Assembly (NCBI GenBank): GCA_038501785.1
Contig: JBAMJR010000053.1
Location: 1,496,001-1,560,000 of the forward strand
DNA: 64,000 nucleotides
Source: Myoxocephalus aenaeus
Taxonomy: Eukaryota > Chordata > Actinopteri > Perciformes > Cottidae
Direction of reading: 5' to 3'
How positions within the stretch are numbered: the first letter of the stretch is position 1; every line of letters starts with the position of its first letter. The translations under genes were made by a program, and so were the position numbers. Below, one piece after another: positions 1 to 11,884 of this stretch. A model generated the notes under the pieces. It made no database searches. It saw only the letters and a program-made list of their open reading frames with translations, and was not told the origin of the DNA.

Positions 1-2225
1 GATAGTGGTGTTATGCTGGTTTCTGTCACTCAAGAAGAGATATGTTCATCCTGACCTGGTCTTTAACTTAATTAAGCTGTTGTAGAAGTTCCTAAATACA
101 TGATTGTTAGATGGATTATGAAATGATTTATTTTTTACACGTTGTGTGATCTGTTTGCTTTCGTCTCATTGGTCTATTCTTTTTTTATTTTGAATTTTTT
201 GGCCTGGCAGTCCTTGTGAGATTACCTGGCCAAAAGAAAAATCCTCAGAAATGAATAAACATACAACCAGTTTGACAGAAATATGATGCTTCAGGTACGG
301 ATATTGAAATGTTTTTTTTGAATGGACTTCATATTTGTCATTATCTGAGGTGCCTGTTTTCTTTTTGTAGGCTTCTCTACTTAAAAAAAAACTCTGTCTG
401 AACTCGGTTGGTCTTGCCTTGAAGTTTTTTGGTAACCAGTAGCCTAAACCAGGTGCACAGCAATGGGGGTCAAGGGATAAATCCTGCCAAAATCTACTGT
501 TGTTCTTCCTGCCTTTTACATTACAGCTTTCCTTCTATGGGTATCCCGATATGGAAAGAAAACACAAGAGCAAGTGGACTGCCCATTACTTGTTAATCAT
601 GCTAAATCAATTGTACAAATACACTCTTGATTAAACTGGGAAGCACTAATAAGATTTAAAGGCCTTTATCACCTGTATATTTTTTTCTGCAAGATGATGG
701 AGACCAAAACAGAAATAATAAAAATAAAAAACAACAACAGTATGGTTACTTAACATGCATTTGACAACTCCATTTGGATGTTCACATTGTCTGCCAACTG
801 CGTAAATAAACTGTTTTCTAATACAACACGATATGGTATCAGGGCTAAATATCTGAGAATATTTCTGCCATCTAACAGGTTACTTGATGCAGCTTTAAAT
901 GTCTCATCCTCTGATTGAACCACTTACCACTACATCACACGGAGAGTTTTATGAAAGATGGATTCACGATGGGTAGGACTAAACTTTATACGAGTTAAGA
1001 TACCTCTTCTCCCATAAAGTCTCCTAAATCCATAAACTAGATGGCTAGAACTCAAATGTTTGATGCAATCAAGTAGAAAGTAGAATGAACTTCTACATAA
1101 ACATTTAATTGAGAAAGATGTTACAGATGACACAGGAATGTTCTGAGTATATGGAAACATGTTCTACTTCAAGTTTGAGAATCCTTTCTGATTTCTGGCT
1201 TTGAGAGAGAGCAGCTCATTGGTTGTACTTTCCTAGGCAATAATATGTTAGAATACTTCATTTAGTTGTGGTTCCCCTTTAATAAGCAAACTCAAAGTTG
1301 TTTCCCTAACATCAAGATACATTCAAACCGTTTTCCAAACAACTACCTCTTTTTGTGTTGTCTTTGAGTTGTAAAGTTTGTTGTACAGTCTGTAGTTGGG
1401 GTCCAGTTGCTGTGTCCACACTGACAGCCGTAAGAAACGGTGCCATGAAAGTTTTCATTTCAACGAAAGGCTTTATTTCAGTCAAGACAGCTGGGAGCGG
1501 CATGGGAGTTTTATTCTTATGGAGCACATGGATAAAAAAACCCTAAATGAATGAGCACCTGATTGATGCTCAGAAAACAAACAGCTTTTATATTCTGTGT
1601 TCTGGACAGAAGCCCTTCAAGTGTCTCCGCTCTGTTTAGTTTTAGAGCAACGGATGGCAGTGCTTCAGTAACACATTGGATATTTTTTATTTTTGTCATA
1701 TGCTGAACCAGTCTCATCAAAGTTAAAGAATGTATGTCATGTTGGTAACTGTGGAATTGTGTGTTTTTTCCTTTGAAGGCACCGAAAGGTTTTTATGTCA
1801 ACAATGCATGAAATAAGAAACAGAGTTTTCATACATTCCTTTAATTCAAGACATGATTTGCATCTTTTTGAACAGGTATGTTTTGCTGATGAGCACCACT
1901 GAATAACTAGTGAATTCTGAACGTTTGTTTTAATTTGAATCATTGTTGGTGCATATCACAGATGCGACCCAGATGATATGTTATGCTCGGAACCATGTTT
2001 TCATGATTTAGATTATTAAAAGAGGAAGAAAGCCCCCCTGGTTGTTTTTAAAATCATTAGGTTGAAAAGAAAAGAGGACAAACCTGTGACATGTACACAG
2101 TGCGTTGTGTTCAAGCTTTTATGAATTTTCATAAGAGCTGGAAGTGTGGAAATATAATGAATACGGTAGTTTGCAGGTTAGCTGGCATTTTATGGTTTTG
2201 GAGGTACAAGAGCTATACAGCTTTA
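1..2225. other. AT-rich non-coding DNA, no gene seen
   Basis: Only short, stop-ridden reading frames on both strands. There is a polypyrimidine-AG near 349-370, but what follows is an A-run with no coding character. I see no repeat I can name here. Confidence 0.6.
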
Positions 2226-2405
2226 ACTGTTTATTCATTACTTTAAGCTACGCTTTTGAACTGTTATTACTTTTAGGTAAGCGTTTTGACCATTTGTTTA
2301 TTACTTTGAGCTAAGCAGCTGAACCTTTATCCATTACTTTTAGTTTAGCGTTTAAACCTTTTATTCATTATTATTCATTATTCATTTGACTATTTGAACG
2401 GTGTT
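2226..2405. repeat. degenerate tandem repeat, unit about 33 bp, about 5 copies
   Basis: The phrase TTTATTCATTACTTTAAGCT followed by a CGTTTTGAAC-like phrase recurs about five times (near 2229, 2265, 2297, 2328 and 2360) with mismatches and small indels. It runs into a short ATT-rich tract near 2430-2455. It looks like an old minisatellite, possibly internal to the hAT-like repeat whose end lies near 2690. Confidence 0.5.
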
Positions 2406-2609
2406 AAATAGTCAATTTTTATCCATTATTTTTATTATTATTATTATTTTTATCCATTCAATTTAGCTAACTGTACATCTCTGCTTGCTCGTTAACTATA
2501 TTTCAGTTAATTGCGACATGAAGTGTCCAAGTGTAGCAGAGTCAGTAAGTGAAAAGGTTTTTCTTGTTAATCAAAATGTAACTGCTACTTTTTAAATGTT
2601 AAAAGTTGA

Positions 2610-2695
2610 GCGACAAACTTTCAATGTACCCCCTGGAAACTGCATAAGTACCCTTTCTCGGGTACAAGTACCCCTGTTGGGAATCGCTGATCTAA
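2610..2695 (-). mobile_element. possible hAT-like non-autonomous element end
   Basis: The stretch around 2640-2690 carries repeated GTACCC/GGGTAC phrases and ends GTTGGGAATCGCTG. On the minus strand it therefore begins CAGCGATTCCCAAC, which resembles the CAGNG start typical of hAT terminal repeats in fish. The opposite terminus was not found. Weak call. Confidence 0.3.
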
Positions 2696-4651
2696 ACCTG
2701 CTAATGTGACTTTGTGCTTTTGTGTGTTTGTGGCAGTGGAACATCAGGTAGTTTTCCTTTCTGTAGTACGAAGCCAACTTGGAATGCATCCACAACATAA
2801 TTTCGCAAAAGCTCGTTGCAGAAAAACGAGCTGCGGTTAGCACCTACACTCAGTGGGGGTTGGAGACTGCAGTGCGTATGTAAGTATGAATCTAGCAACC
2901 TCTTGCATTGCCAATTGCCTCACCTGTCTTCTGTCAGGCTCCCATCCTACCAGGAAACATGCTTAGCTATTGTGCTGAAGACCATCTGATGGGATTTTAA
3001 GGTTTTAGGTCCATTCTATGCCTTGTCAGCAGTACATGTACGTTTTTAGACTCCAGAAACATTTAACATTAACGCTGCAATAATGCACCATATGGAATCA
3101 GCAACAACTGCGTCCAATGAAAAGCTGCTTACATGAGTGTAGCATTAACAACATGATCAACACCAGCTGCTCAGCTGTGGGCGGTGGAGGAGACGTTCAA
3201 GCATCCACCATCCTGAGTGTAACTTTATGGGATCCACATTCCTGCCGTGTAACGGGAATGGAGCCAAATGCTCTGCAGCTTTTGGTGAATTGCGTTAGCC
3301 GCGAAGTACAAACCACAAAGCAGCCTTTCGATGCACTGAATGCATATTAAGAGCAGCAGTTAACTGCTCTCCAAGAAATAAGCTGCTGTGCTCTGGTGAT
3401 GATGTAATAACCCACAATTTAGCCAAATCCGGATGTGCAGCAGATTGTATAGCTCTATATTCATAAATCCGATCTGTCTGCCTGCGCTGAGTGCGTGCGT
3501 AGAGCGGCATGCACTTCCAAAGAGGATTATGTAAGTTGAAGGCTTTACTATAGTGTAGTCTGGTCATTTGACAAAACCTGCTCTCAGTGACCAGAGGCAC
3601 GTCAATATTTGGCTTTTTAGAGGCTTAGCCTTGACACAGGCAGAACACAAGCTGATGGCGGGTCACATGTGGAGAGTCGCGCAAACCTGTTACAATCTCT
3701 TTTTCCTATGGAAGCAAAAAAAGGCTAATATAATACAAGCTGCAAGTAGGAACACATGGTGTGAAAATCAGAGTAGACAAACAGGTGATGGAATGGATTT
3801 GTTGAAGAAGGGACAACTATAAAACGCCAGTTTTTGGTAATTCCTACTGGTTTGTCCTCTACTTAGGATAGAGCTGGACAAAAGCTGGGAAAAGGGGGAG
3901 AAAGGTTTGAGAGAACAGAAAAGAGAACACTATTAAGAGTGTTTACAGAGAGAGGAGGAGCCAATGCATGCTTTTTCATTTCACATTTTCCATTCACCAG
4001 ACAATCTTTGAACCGTGCCAAGAGGCGACCTGTTCAATCTTGAACATAGACGTTTTGGGTGGTTTTGTGTTTCACAAGGCCGAAGTCACCTGCAGATGTT
4101 TGACAGCTGCATTGAGTGACATTTCAGCACTTTAGATCTTAAACAGGCGGCGGTGGGGTTTTGTTTATTCCACTAACAAGAAAAGTGGATATGAACTTAA
4201 GTGGGCCCTAAAAGGGGTCACCAGTACTGGATGTAAAAGACCCTTTTTCACAGCCCACACGCTGACAAGCACAGGTGCAAATAATCACGTTAACGATCCA
4301 TCCCATTAAGTTTTCCACGAAGCCATGTCAGTGAGTCCGCAATGAGCAATACCAAGGCCCTATAACTGTCTCACCTAAATGGAATGGAGCCATCGTTAAC
4401 GTTATTGATTCCACCTGTGCTTTTCCAGCTTAGAGTCAAAGCTGCTCTATGTACAGCACACTAAACTGCAGCAGACCTGAGTGGCTGATTTAAACTGTAT
4501 ATAACGATAAACTATTTAAAATATACTGGCTGACGAAACAATGCAATAGCTATAATTAAAAGAAGCAGCAATGAACTCGCACCTTCCCGCGCATGGAGGC
4601 TACCGTCAGAGCGAAGGTGAGTGCGGCCGTGCGACCATTGGACACGAGAGA
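2696..4651. other. non-coding, no gene seen
   Basis: Frames up to about 100 codons occur on both strands at 3117-3822, but none shows splice-site support, a recognisable motif or biased codon use. I regard them as chance frames. Confidence 0.55.
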
Positions 4652-4905
4652 TAACGTCACTAGACCCTTTCACGGACGCCGTTAGCTCCCGTTAGCCATT
4701 TCCGGACGTAGCCGACGTGATGCAGTTTCCGGTCTTTTTGCGGTCGGCGGTCGCCAGGAAAGTTTATACGTTAATACTACTTACACTTTCCTGGCGACCG
4801 CTGACGAAAATGCCGGCAAAAAGACCGGAAACTGCGTCACGTCGGCTACGTCCGGAAATGGCTAACGGGAGCTAACGGCGTCCGTGAAAGGGTCTAGTGA
4901 CGTTA
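4652..4905. mobile_element. foldback (long inverted repeat) element
   Basis: The left arm at 4652-4763 is the reverse complement of the right arm at 4785-4905 apart from a single T/C change and an indel of about 9 bases near the inner end. The loop is 21 bases. The arms begin TAACGTCACTAGACCCTTTC. They are markedly more GC-rich than the flanks and contain paired GTTAGC and CCGGACGTAG motifs. No coding capacity. It resembles foldback MITE-type elements. A target duplication is not clear; only TA at the outer edge is visible. Confidence 0.75.
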
Positions 4906-7800
4906 ATGTATTGCAAATGGTATATCACTTCCTTTCACTATTTAGCGGTAGGACTTCCGATTGTACTGACCAACTACTACGCGTTGATTCTGTGCGAGGA
5001 GTTTGTTAAAGCGTTGAGACCCCTGAATGTCAATTTCCGCCACTTCTGGTTCAAGTTCAGTGAGGTTTTGAGCACCTCAAAAGTTTGTTTGAATTTGGAA
5101 AAATAGAAATCATGAATAATAATAATCCTAGAGATTTCATTGAGGCCTTCGTTGACCGCGTTGGTGCTCAAGCCATAACATTAATGACAGTTTTCTACCC
5201 CTCCTTAGCTACCTCTCCTCCTCCTCTACCTGAAAGGAATAACTCTATTAAATAAATGAAAAAGAAAAACTGTGAGGGTGAGTAGACATACTCATAAATT
5301 CCTTAGAAGAAGGAGAGACTGGCAGAGGAGGAAATAAACCTAGAAAGAAGAATGAGTGAACAGAATGAACATGGTGAATCCTGTCCTTCGGTCCGGTGCC
5401 TGCAGAGTAGTAGTAGTCAGCTGAATCATCAGTTCACCGATGATGTCAGACCTCGACTCACCTCAGCCGATGGATGTTTAATTTATACAACAGGGTTCTG
5501 AGCTGAGCTCACTGCTGGCAACTGGACAATCTAATCTGGTAATTCCCTTGTTGTTCTGCATTGACCACATTCTTAATATTATTATCCGTTTACCATAATT
5601 TATAACCCCCAAAACACCTTGAGCAGCACGGCTTTTCTTTGGTGTCTTCCGCTCTCTTTTCTCAATGTGCAGGCCTGTAACACATCAGCGCACACATAGT
5701 ATTCATATATTTGAAGAAATATAATCCATCCAGTACGACCGGATTATGAAATATCTATGCCATACATGATGCGCTTTCGTATTATGCATGGAGTTTGGTA
5801 CAGTATGACATAGACTGAATGCGGTATCAAACCAAAGCAGTTCATGTTTCAACATTTTAAACTGAACACACTCTGAATCCTCCATGAAAGCTACCCAAAG
5901 TTTTTTAATTTTTTTTATTAACATTATTTTTAACACAGTGTAGATTACACGGAGCTCTTTTAACATACTCGTTTTGTGTGTAACTTTATATTAGACTTGT
6001 TTTCATTCTCCTGCAGTGTGTCAGGTCGAGCTGTCTTCACGAGGCGATGTGGGTGCATTTCTACCGACATGTCAGTGTATGTTCACAGCCTCTGGCTAAT
6101 TCCTGGCCTGCCCTGATTTGTCTCAAGTGTTCATTTACATACCTGCTTGTACTTATTCTACTCTTTCAGAGAAGTGGTGGTTTAAATATCACCCCCCCAC
6201 ACAAAAACTTCCCCCAATGGAGTCGATGAACTGCACAGAGTACACAGATCAGGATACGAGCTCGACACGCAACAGATTAGCTGTGAGAGCACCATAGTAA
6301 AGCAAGTTGTCCCGCTTTTACAGGTGCAACAAAAACAAACGGGGGCAGTGAGGGAGATGTCAATCAGATCGCCTGCACACGCCCACACCGTCTGAGGGGA
6401 GGGCTAATCGGGCAGATGGAAAACACCTGTGGGGCGACTGAACAAAAAGCAACCGCAACGGATTAACCGACACGCAGTGATTAAGAACTGCTTACATTCA
6501 CACACGGAGAACCAAGCGAAAACAATAAAAAACTGTGGAGTTACTTTTCAGTACATCATCACTCACAATAATAATAATTACAGGAACAACAGACGCAGCA
6601 ACCACAACAACAAAGGCAGTGGTCATTACATGCCTTATACTGTATTAATAGCATTTAAAAATATTATCAGCGGTCATTTTTAAAGTCTCTTTAACCCGCT
6701 CTGACAAAATAAATAGCCCACTCTGCTCTGATTGGTCAGTATTTTCCTGTCTTCCACATCTGGGGACTTAATGTGTTAAATATACAGTTTAGCTGCACTT
6801 GTAGCGGTGAATGTGTCGTTGTGACATCACGACCATCCGGCTCATTTTAAAGGCACAGTTTCTGATTTTAAGCGGTGTGCATTTTCATGCATTCACAGTA
6901 TCTATGTAGCACCTAGACCTGCTTTACAAGCCTACAAGACATGGACATCTCACTGTCTATAATATGGGACCCCTAATGTAATTTTTGGTTTGGTCTTTCC
7001 CCATTTTTTTTTTTTGTCTTGTTTTGGTACTTCATGCCTCCATTCTATAGAGACATCTGACGCGATTAGAAAACCGTTTTTCGTCTGCGTTCTGAAGGAT
7101 TCTTTGCTAATTCCAAACTGAGGTTCAAAGAGATGCAGGTTTTGAAGAAAGCAATACTCATATCTGGGATATTAACATTGCGGGGGCATCTTAGAATCCT
7201 TTAAGTTTGTGTCTGCGCTCAAGCCTGTAGCTGACAGAATGGATTGTAATGGCAGCTGACTGCATTGACAGGAAGGGGAATCAATCAGCATTACTGGAGC
7301 TCCACAAATTGTTTAAATATCTTCTGGCTATTGGGTCACCCCTGTGCCGAAAATGTATGGATCATGCAAAGCACATCTCAAAAGCTAAAGGGGGAAAGAA
7401 AGGATAAAAAGAAAAGAATGAACGGAGTACAGACAAGCATCAAATGAATAGTAAAACTACTGGGCTACTTTCTTTTTTATCATTCACAATTATTACACAT
7501 AAATACATATAATCCAAAACAAAATAAGCCCTGTTATGTGGAAAATATGAATCTGCACTGCATGAATTTAACCCCAATTTTGTATTTTTATAGAATTTGC
7601 ACAGAATGAGGCTCTCGAGGATGTAAACACTAAAGGGGGCTTATAGGGAAAGTTTCTGAGAGAGACAGTGAGGGGAGGAGGAACAGAGAGGTCATGTTCC
7701 TGTATGTCTGTGTCCTTGGGCAATACTATACTCTGCATTGTAAGTCATATACTTCTCCTTTTTCTCCATCGGACACACTGGAAACTCCTGTTCTTCCTCA
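4906..7800. other. non-coding, no gene seen
   Basis: AT-rich with short AAT/ATT runs (5110-5125, 6570-6580). A good acceptor-like CATTCTCCTGCAG ends at 6017, but I find no matching exon structure after it. Confidence 0.5.
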
Positions 7801-7825
7801 TCTCATCTTCCTCTCTCTCTCTCAG

Positions 7826-7841
7826 CCCCCCCCCCCCCCCC
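7826..7841. repeat. poly-C tract (C16)
   Basis: Sixteen C in a row directly after a CT-rich stretch at 7809-7823. Confidence 0.95.
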
Positions 7842-7925
7842 TTTTAAAACACAGGTGAAAGACTTCTATAGAACTCTGATGTGAAGTCTTTCATGTGTCA
7901 TTTTGAGAAAATGCCCAGGACCACA

Positions 7926-7927
<2 letters not shown>

Positions 7928-7970
<43 letters not shown>
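7928..7970. repeat. (AT)n microsatellite
   Basis: Uninterrupted AT dinucleotides, about 21 units. Confidence 0.95.
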
Positions 7971-7975
<5 letters not shown>

Positions 7976-8434
7976 CAGAGGCCTCCATGTATTCACACAC
8001 TGCACAAATCTACCAACACACTGATATGTATGTTTTCACATGCACGTCTAAAACTTAACAACAAAAAATCACACATGTGCAAAACATTGTGTTTGCATTT
8101 TTGCAGCGTGCACACAGAGCCATGCTGGAACTTTAACACCCACGCTCCTGCACACACAAACACATCCATAGAGATTGCAGCCAGGAAACTCCCTATTCTC
8201 TGTCCATCTGTGTAAATACAGTAAAGTGTGTGAGTGTTTTTGTGCATGCCCACGGCGTCGCGGAAGCGGAGCATCCACCTTCTGGCTTTCCCTAGGTAAA
8301 CACTGCCAGCTCGTTACCTCTGTTGCTGTTTATTGTTGTAAACTGTTAGCTGCGAGCCACCCGGCTCAGCTGACAGCAATAGATTCATTCTCAATTTCAT
8401 ATTAAGTGCCTTAAGTAAAATATGTCCTCTCCTT

Positions 8435-8650
8435 TTTAGCTCCATTTTGGTCTCCACCCTCCTGAGGGAGATATCTGGGCCTTTTGCTGCCGGTAAGTGA
8501 CTTTCTTCAGCAGCTAATCGCTGATTATGTTCGTCTGCTGTTCCAGGGAGAATGTGTGCGGTGTATTCATTCATTAGTGCTTGCTGCTACTGGAAATTGT
8601 TGATGAGAGCGATAAGACTGAACCCGACAGTAAATGTTCTGTAAAACAAA
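8435..8650 (+). repeat. dispersed repeat family A, copy 1
   Basis: Shares the phrase TTTTGGTCTCCACC, then CCTGAG..ATA.CTG, CTGCTG/TAGCTGC and GATGAGAGCG.TAAGACTGAA with 35885-36125 in the same order and orientation. From memory this is a common teleost interspersed repeat. No coding potential. Confidence 0.6.
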
Positions 8651-10029
8651 ACAATGAGCGTAAAGCTTTAAAAAGCTCCATGGTGAGATGCAGTTAAAGA
8701 GTTCGGTGATTATTCGTTGTGTCTAAACATACTTCGTAGGAAAAGGGGATACTTAGTCACTTTTTTTCTTCAATGTTGTGTCTGTGCGACTTCGTAAACA
8801 AGGCGGTGAAATACTATCTTTTTTCCAATGTTGTGGATACGTACTTTGGATGAGAAAAGGTTAAATGGTGACTTTATTCCAAAGTAATGTTGGAAGATTC
8901 ACTACTGGAGAGCAGAAAAGGATGTGATCCTTGACCAACAAGGATAAAAGCTGCTCCCAAGACGAGAATCTTTACTGCGGGACCATCTCTGGACATGTTT
9001 TTAGTTATTTTGATGTCTACCAGTGTGGCCCTGAAGCTTCAGGCTTCATATTTATTAATGCCCCTGACTATTTTCTGCTATTTTCTTCTTCTGGCCCCAC
9101 GTTTACCAAAGAAGGCCACAGTGAGCTGAAGTCTCAGGACCTCTTAAATCCTGTTTAGACAGAAGGCAGCCATGGATACAGGCGCAAATACACACACACA
9201 CGCACGCACACACACTCTCTCTGCCCACAGACATATGCACATTTACCGAAATGCATAAAAGAAAAGTATCAGAGCTGCTGTAGATTTACGATCTGGGTCA
9301 GATAAATCTCTCAGAACCTGAACCCCATGCACCATTACTCATTATCTGCTCTCCGGGTTTGAGACATTGAGAGGAAAAATTCCACAGAAAATGTTGTTTA
9401 AATGATGTTTTATGGCCACAAAATGGCTTGCAGGCCTCATGATTTTCTCATTGGACACGCCGGAACACGGAGCAGAACTGAGGCTTTGAAACAGACACGC
9501 AATCAATATGGGATTATTTTATGGGTGTACTGGAATGATCATTAGATGACGATGGCAGATATCGTAGCCTGATTTTTTTATTTTTTTGGGGGGTGGCATC
9601 ATTTAAGATCCGTCTCCATTATATTGTGATTGGATCCAACTTTTCGCACAGCACCTTGTGACTACGCTCACATGAAGTCTCTCATAAGGTAATGGAAGTA
9701 TTTTATGGTGCGAGACTGGGAATCTGAAATCATGTCTAGTTTTTCAAATTATATCAAACAATATGGAGATTTCTCACTTGAAGCAATGATTTCACAAAAG
9801 TTTAGTAACATAATGATAATGAAGAGTTTGGTTCTGCAAATCAATCAATGTATTAATCCACATTCTCCATTTTGGTTTCAGTATCACTGTATGACTGACA
9901 GGATGAATTTAAAATAGGAAAACAAAAATAGCTTCGTTCTGAATTAAAAAATAGTGCAGGTGGTTGTGAATTAACCTCTGTAAGCAGATTCTGCATTCAT
10001 ATATCTGTGAATATCTGAAGGCAACGGTA
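8651..10029. other. non-coding, no gene seen
   Basis: Contains a short CA-rich run at 9189-9213. A small open frame at 8931-9158 and another at 9705-9917 lack any supporting signal. Confidence 0.5.
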
Positions 10030-10266
10030 GGGTGACCAGACGTCCTCTTTTTCCCGGACATGTCCTCTTTTCGAGACCTAAAAAATGCGTCCGGCAGGGA
10101 TTCCAAAAAACGTCCGGGATTTTGCCTCGTTGGATATTTGTGTTTCTCTGGGTCTTTCACAAAATAGTTATTACCCCCTTACAAGTTTTGGAAATGGTAT
10201 CTCCCTCACGTTCCACCTTCTTGCGCAACTCTGACTGTAGAGAGAACTGTCATCGGTCGAACCGAT

Positions 10267-10362
10267 CTCAGTGTTGCCAGATGCACGATAATTATCCTCC
10301 AAATACGACCATTTTGAGCCTTTGGTACGATACTTCGCCATTTCCAATCTGGCAACACTGAG
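10267..10362. repeat. nested 96-bp inverted-repeat element
   Basis: CTCAGTGTTGCCAGAT at 10267-10282 is the exact reverse complement of 10347-10362. The 64-bp interior is unique. It looks like a very short MITE lodged in the hAT-like remnant. Confidence 0.7.
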
Positions 10363-10418
10363 CACCGTGCCACCTCCACTAGTTGCATTGTTTACAACAG
10401 CACATGACGTCTGCAGCC

Positions 10419-10490
10419 ATGCCGAAACGTAAATGTAAGTTCACGGACGAACTAACAAAAAAATACCCATGTTTTTTATTTATTATTTAG
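10419..10490 (+). pseudogene. N-terminal stub of a hAT/BED-type transposase
   Basis: The ATG at 10419 opens a frame beginning MPKRKCKFTDELTKKYPCF, which then runs into an AT-rich sequence and stops at 10488-10490. The opening residues match, from memory, the amino end of a family of fish hAT-like/BED-finger proteins. The rest of the protein (zinc-binding residues, RNase-H-like core, dimerisation domain) is missing. The frame is lost exactly where a roughly 50-bp block, also present at 10582-10633, begins. Confidence 0.4.
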
Positions 10491-10633
10491 AATATTGTAT
10501 TTGTTATCATTATTGCTTTAATATATGAGGAGGACTGAAAAGTGTCTTCATTTTCTTATTTTAATATGTGGCTATATAAAGTATTTATTATTTAGAATTT
10601 TTTTATTTGTTATCATTATTGCTTCAATATATG
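10475..10633 (+). repeat. direct duplication of a ~52-bp AT-rich block
   Basis: 10475-10527 and 10582-10633 share TATTTATTATTTAGAAT, TTTGTTATCATTATTGCTT and AATATATG with a few changes. About 55 bases separate the copies. Confidence 0.75.
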
Positions 10634-10868
10634 GACAAGACACATTAAAGAAGCACTGGACTAAATGCCACAAAAAGATTTGTTTTACATTTGCACTTTG
10701 CAATTTTGTTAAAGTTCAATAAACAGATGTTCATATAGTCATTTGTGTCATTTCATTTGTGACATATATGCATTCACATATATTCATATGCGGCATGCTA
10801 TCCACGAAAACCCCGACATCATCTCATTCATTCACACGATCACACTCATGTCTCAGTTGACGTGCTAA

Positions 10869-10874
10869 TTTATT
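10869..10874 (-). terminator. polyadenylation signal of the coiled-coil gene
   Basis: TTTATT on the plus strand reads AATAAA on the minus strand, 46 bases past the TAG at 10920-10922. Its position fits a short 3' untranslated region. Confidence 0.55.
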
Positions 10875-10919
10875 GATGTTAAAGCGCAACAGCAACAGCA
10901 ACACACATTTCTCATGAGT

Positions 10920-11009
10920 CTACATCCTGGTGAGAAGTTGGTTGACCGTGAGACCGGCTTCCCCGCCCTCCGTCCCTGACTCCTCTACCAGCACCTTCCT
11001 CTGGAACTC
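10920..11009 (-). CDS. terminal coding exon, unrecognised coiled-coil protein
   Basis: Read on the minus strand, a strong acceptor (TTTTTCCTCCTGCAG) precedes GAGTTCCAGAGGAAG. The frame gives 29 residues (EFQRKVLVEESG at the start, ending TVNQLLTRM) and a TAG at 10920-10922. It joins in phase 0 to the exon at 11477-11572, giving a continuous LRRFR-EFQRKV helix. It is charged and heptad-like at first, then less ordered. An AATAAA follows 46 bases later. I do not recognise the protein; the function is unknown, and a structural or cytoskeletal coiled-coil role is only a guess from composition. This exon is one of the best supported of the gene because acceptor, frame, stop and polyadenylation signal all agree. 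Confidence 0.7.
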   Translation of the reverse strand, partial: EFQRKVLVEESGTEGGEAGLTVNQLLTRM

Positions 11010-11424
11010 CTGCAGGAGGAAAAAGATTGAACAGTGTACAGACTCATCTTAACTCCTGCCGACAGTATTTGATTGAAAGGGTTCTCAGATGAAGTCCAGT
11101 GCCAAACAACGCAGAGAGCAATGATTACTTGGCATCTGAGAGACATGGGATAAAAGCTAACACCAGCATGACGGCTTTGAATGATTCACTTTACCAAACA
11201 TCTGGAGCTACCGACCAGGCTCTTTCCATCAGCACCTGATCAGGGACCGTGAACTGTGTAACTCGATGACGCCGTCCACGAACCCTCGGTGTTTGATAGA
11301 TAGCTCGCCTCTGATCTTCAAAAAAGGTTTTTCTATTCCGCAGGTGCTTTGAAACTTTAGATGCGTTGTAGCTGCCGAAGCCGCTGTGGTGTCGAATCTC
11401 AGACCGTTACTGTCAGCCGTAGCA

Positions 11425-11432
<8 letters not shown>

Positions 11433-11474
<42 letters not shown>
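11433..11474. repeat. (GT)n microsatellite in intron, next to a splice donor
   Basis: Twenty-one GT units. On the minus strand this is a CA tract that begins two bases after the GT of the donor of the exon at 11477-11572. Confidence 0.95.
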
Positions 11475-11476
<2 letters not shown>

Positions 11477-11572
11477 CCTAAATCTCCTGAGTCTTGCCAG
11501 TCTGTCTTGCAGCGTCTTCTCCTGGCTGGAGGTCAGCGTTTCTACATGAGTCCGCCACTGCTGCTCTTTCTC
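11477..11572 (-). CDS. internal coding exon, unrecognised coiled-coil protein
   Basis: The exon is 96 bases, 32 codons, phase 0 at both ends. The minus-strand acceptor is ..TGTGTCAG before GAGAAAGAG, and the donor is TTTAGG followed by GTACAC. The product begins EKEQQWRTHVETLTSSQ and ends LQDRLARLRRFR, an E/K/R/Q-rich amphipathic helix with leucines in heptad spacing. It connects to EEIKK of the upstream exon and to EFQRKV of the last exon with no phase conflict. The donor is non-ideal (GTACAC) because a CA repeat starts immediately downstream, so splicing strength could vary with repeat length. Confidence 0.68.
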
Positions 11573-11884
11573 CTGACACATGGATATACACAAGACTGAA
11601 CATTCAAATACAGTTTTAAAGATGCACTCATCAATATTTTCAGCGAAACAATGGACCCAATGACTTTGTAATCTTGCAATGAATTACAGCCCGACTCTGC
11701 AGTTACCCACACAGTGCTTTAGCGCCTTTCAGCTGATTGTCTTGATGTCATGACCCGCAACTTAACTTTTTTGGTCACTGCTCTCATTAGCCTTGCTTCT
11801 AGCCAGCGTTCAGCATGTTTCTGAACCAGAAATGTGTTTCATATCAGCTTCGTATCATGCTAGCAGAAAAAAATGCACAATGGC

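Larger units (their letters stand above)
10030..10740 (+). mobile_element. hAT-like transposon remnant, internally deleted
   Basis: It starts GGGTGACCAGACGTCCTC with repeated CCGGACATGTCC/CGTCCGGGA phrases that I associate with the 5' end of hAT-class fish elements. A transposase-like start codon follows at 10419, and the frame is cut after 23 residues. The part from 10640 reads like a 3' untranslated tail (CAATAAACAG at 10718-10727). I see no matching 3' terminal repeat, so the right border is approximate. Confidence 0.45.
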
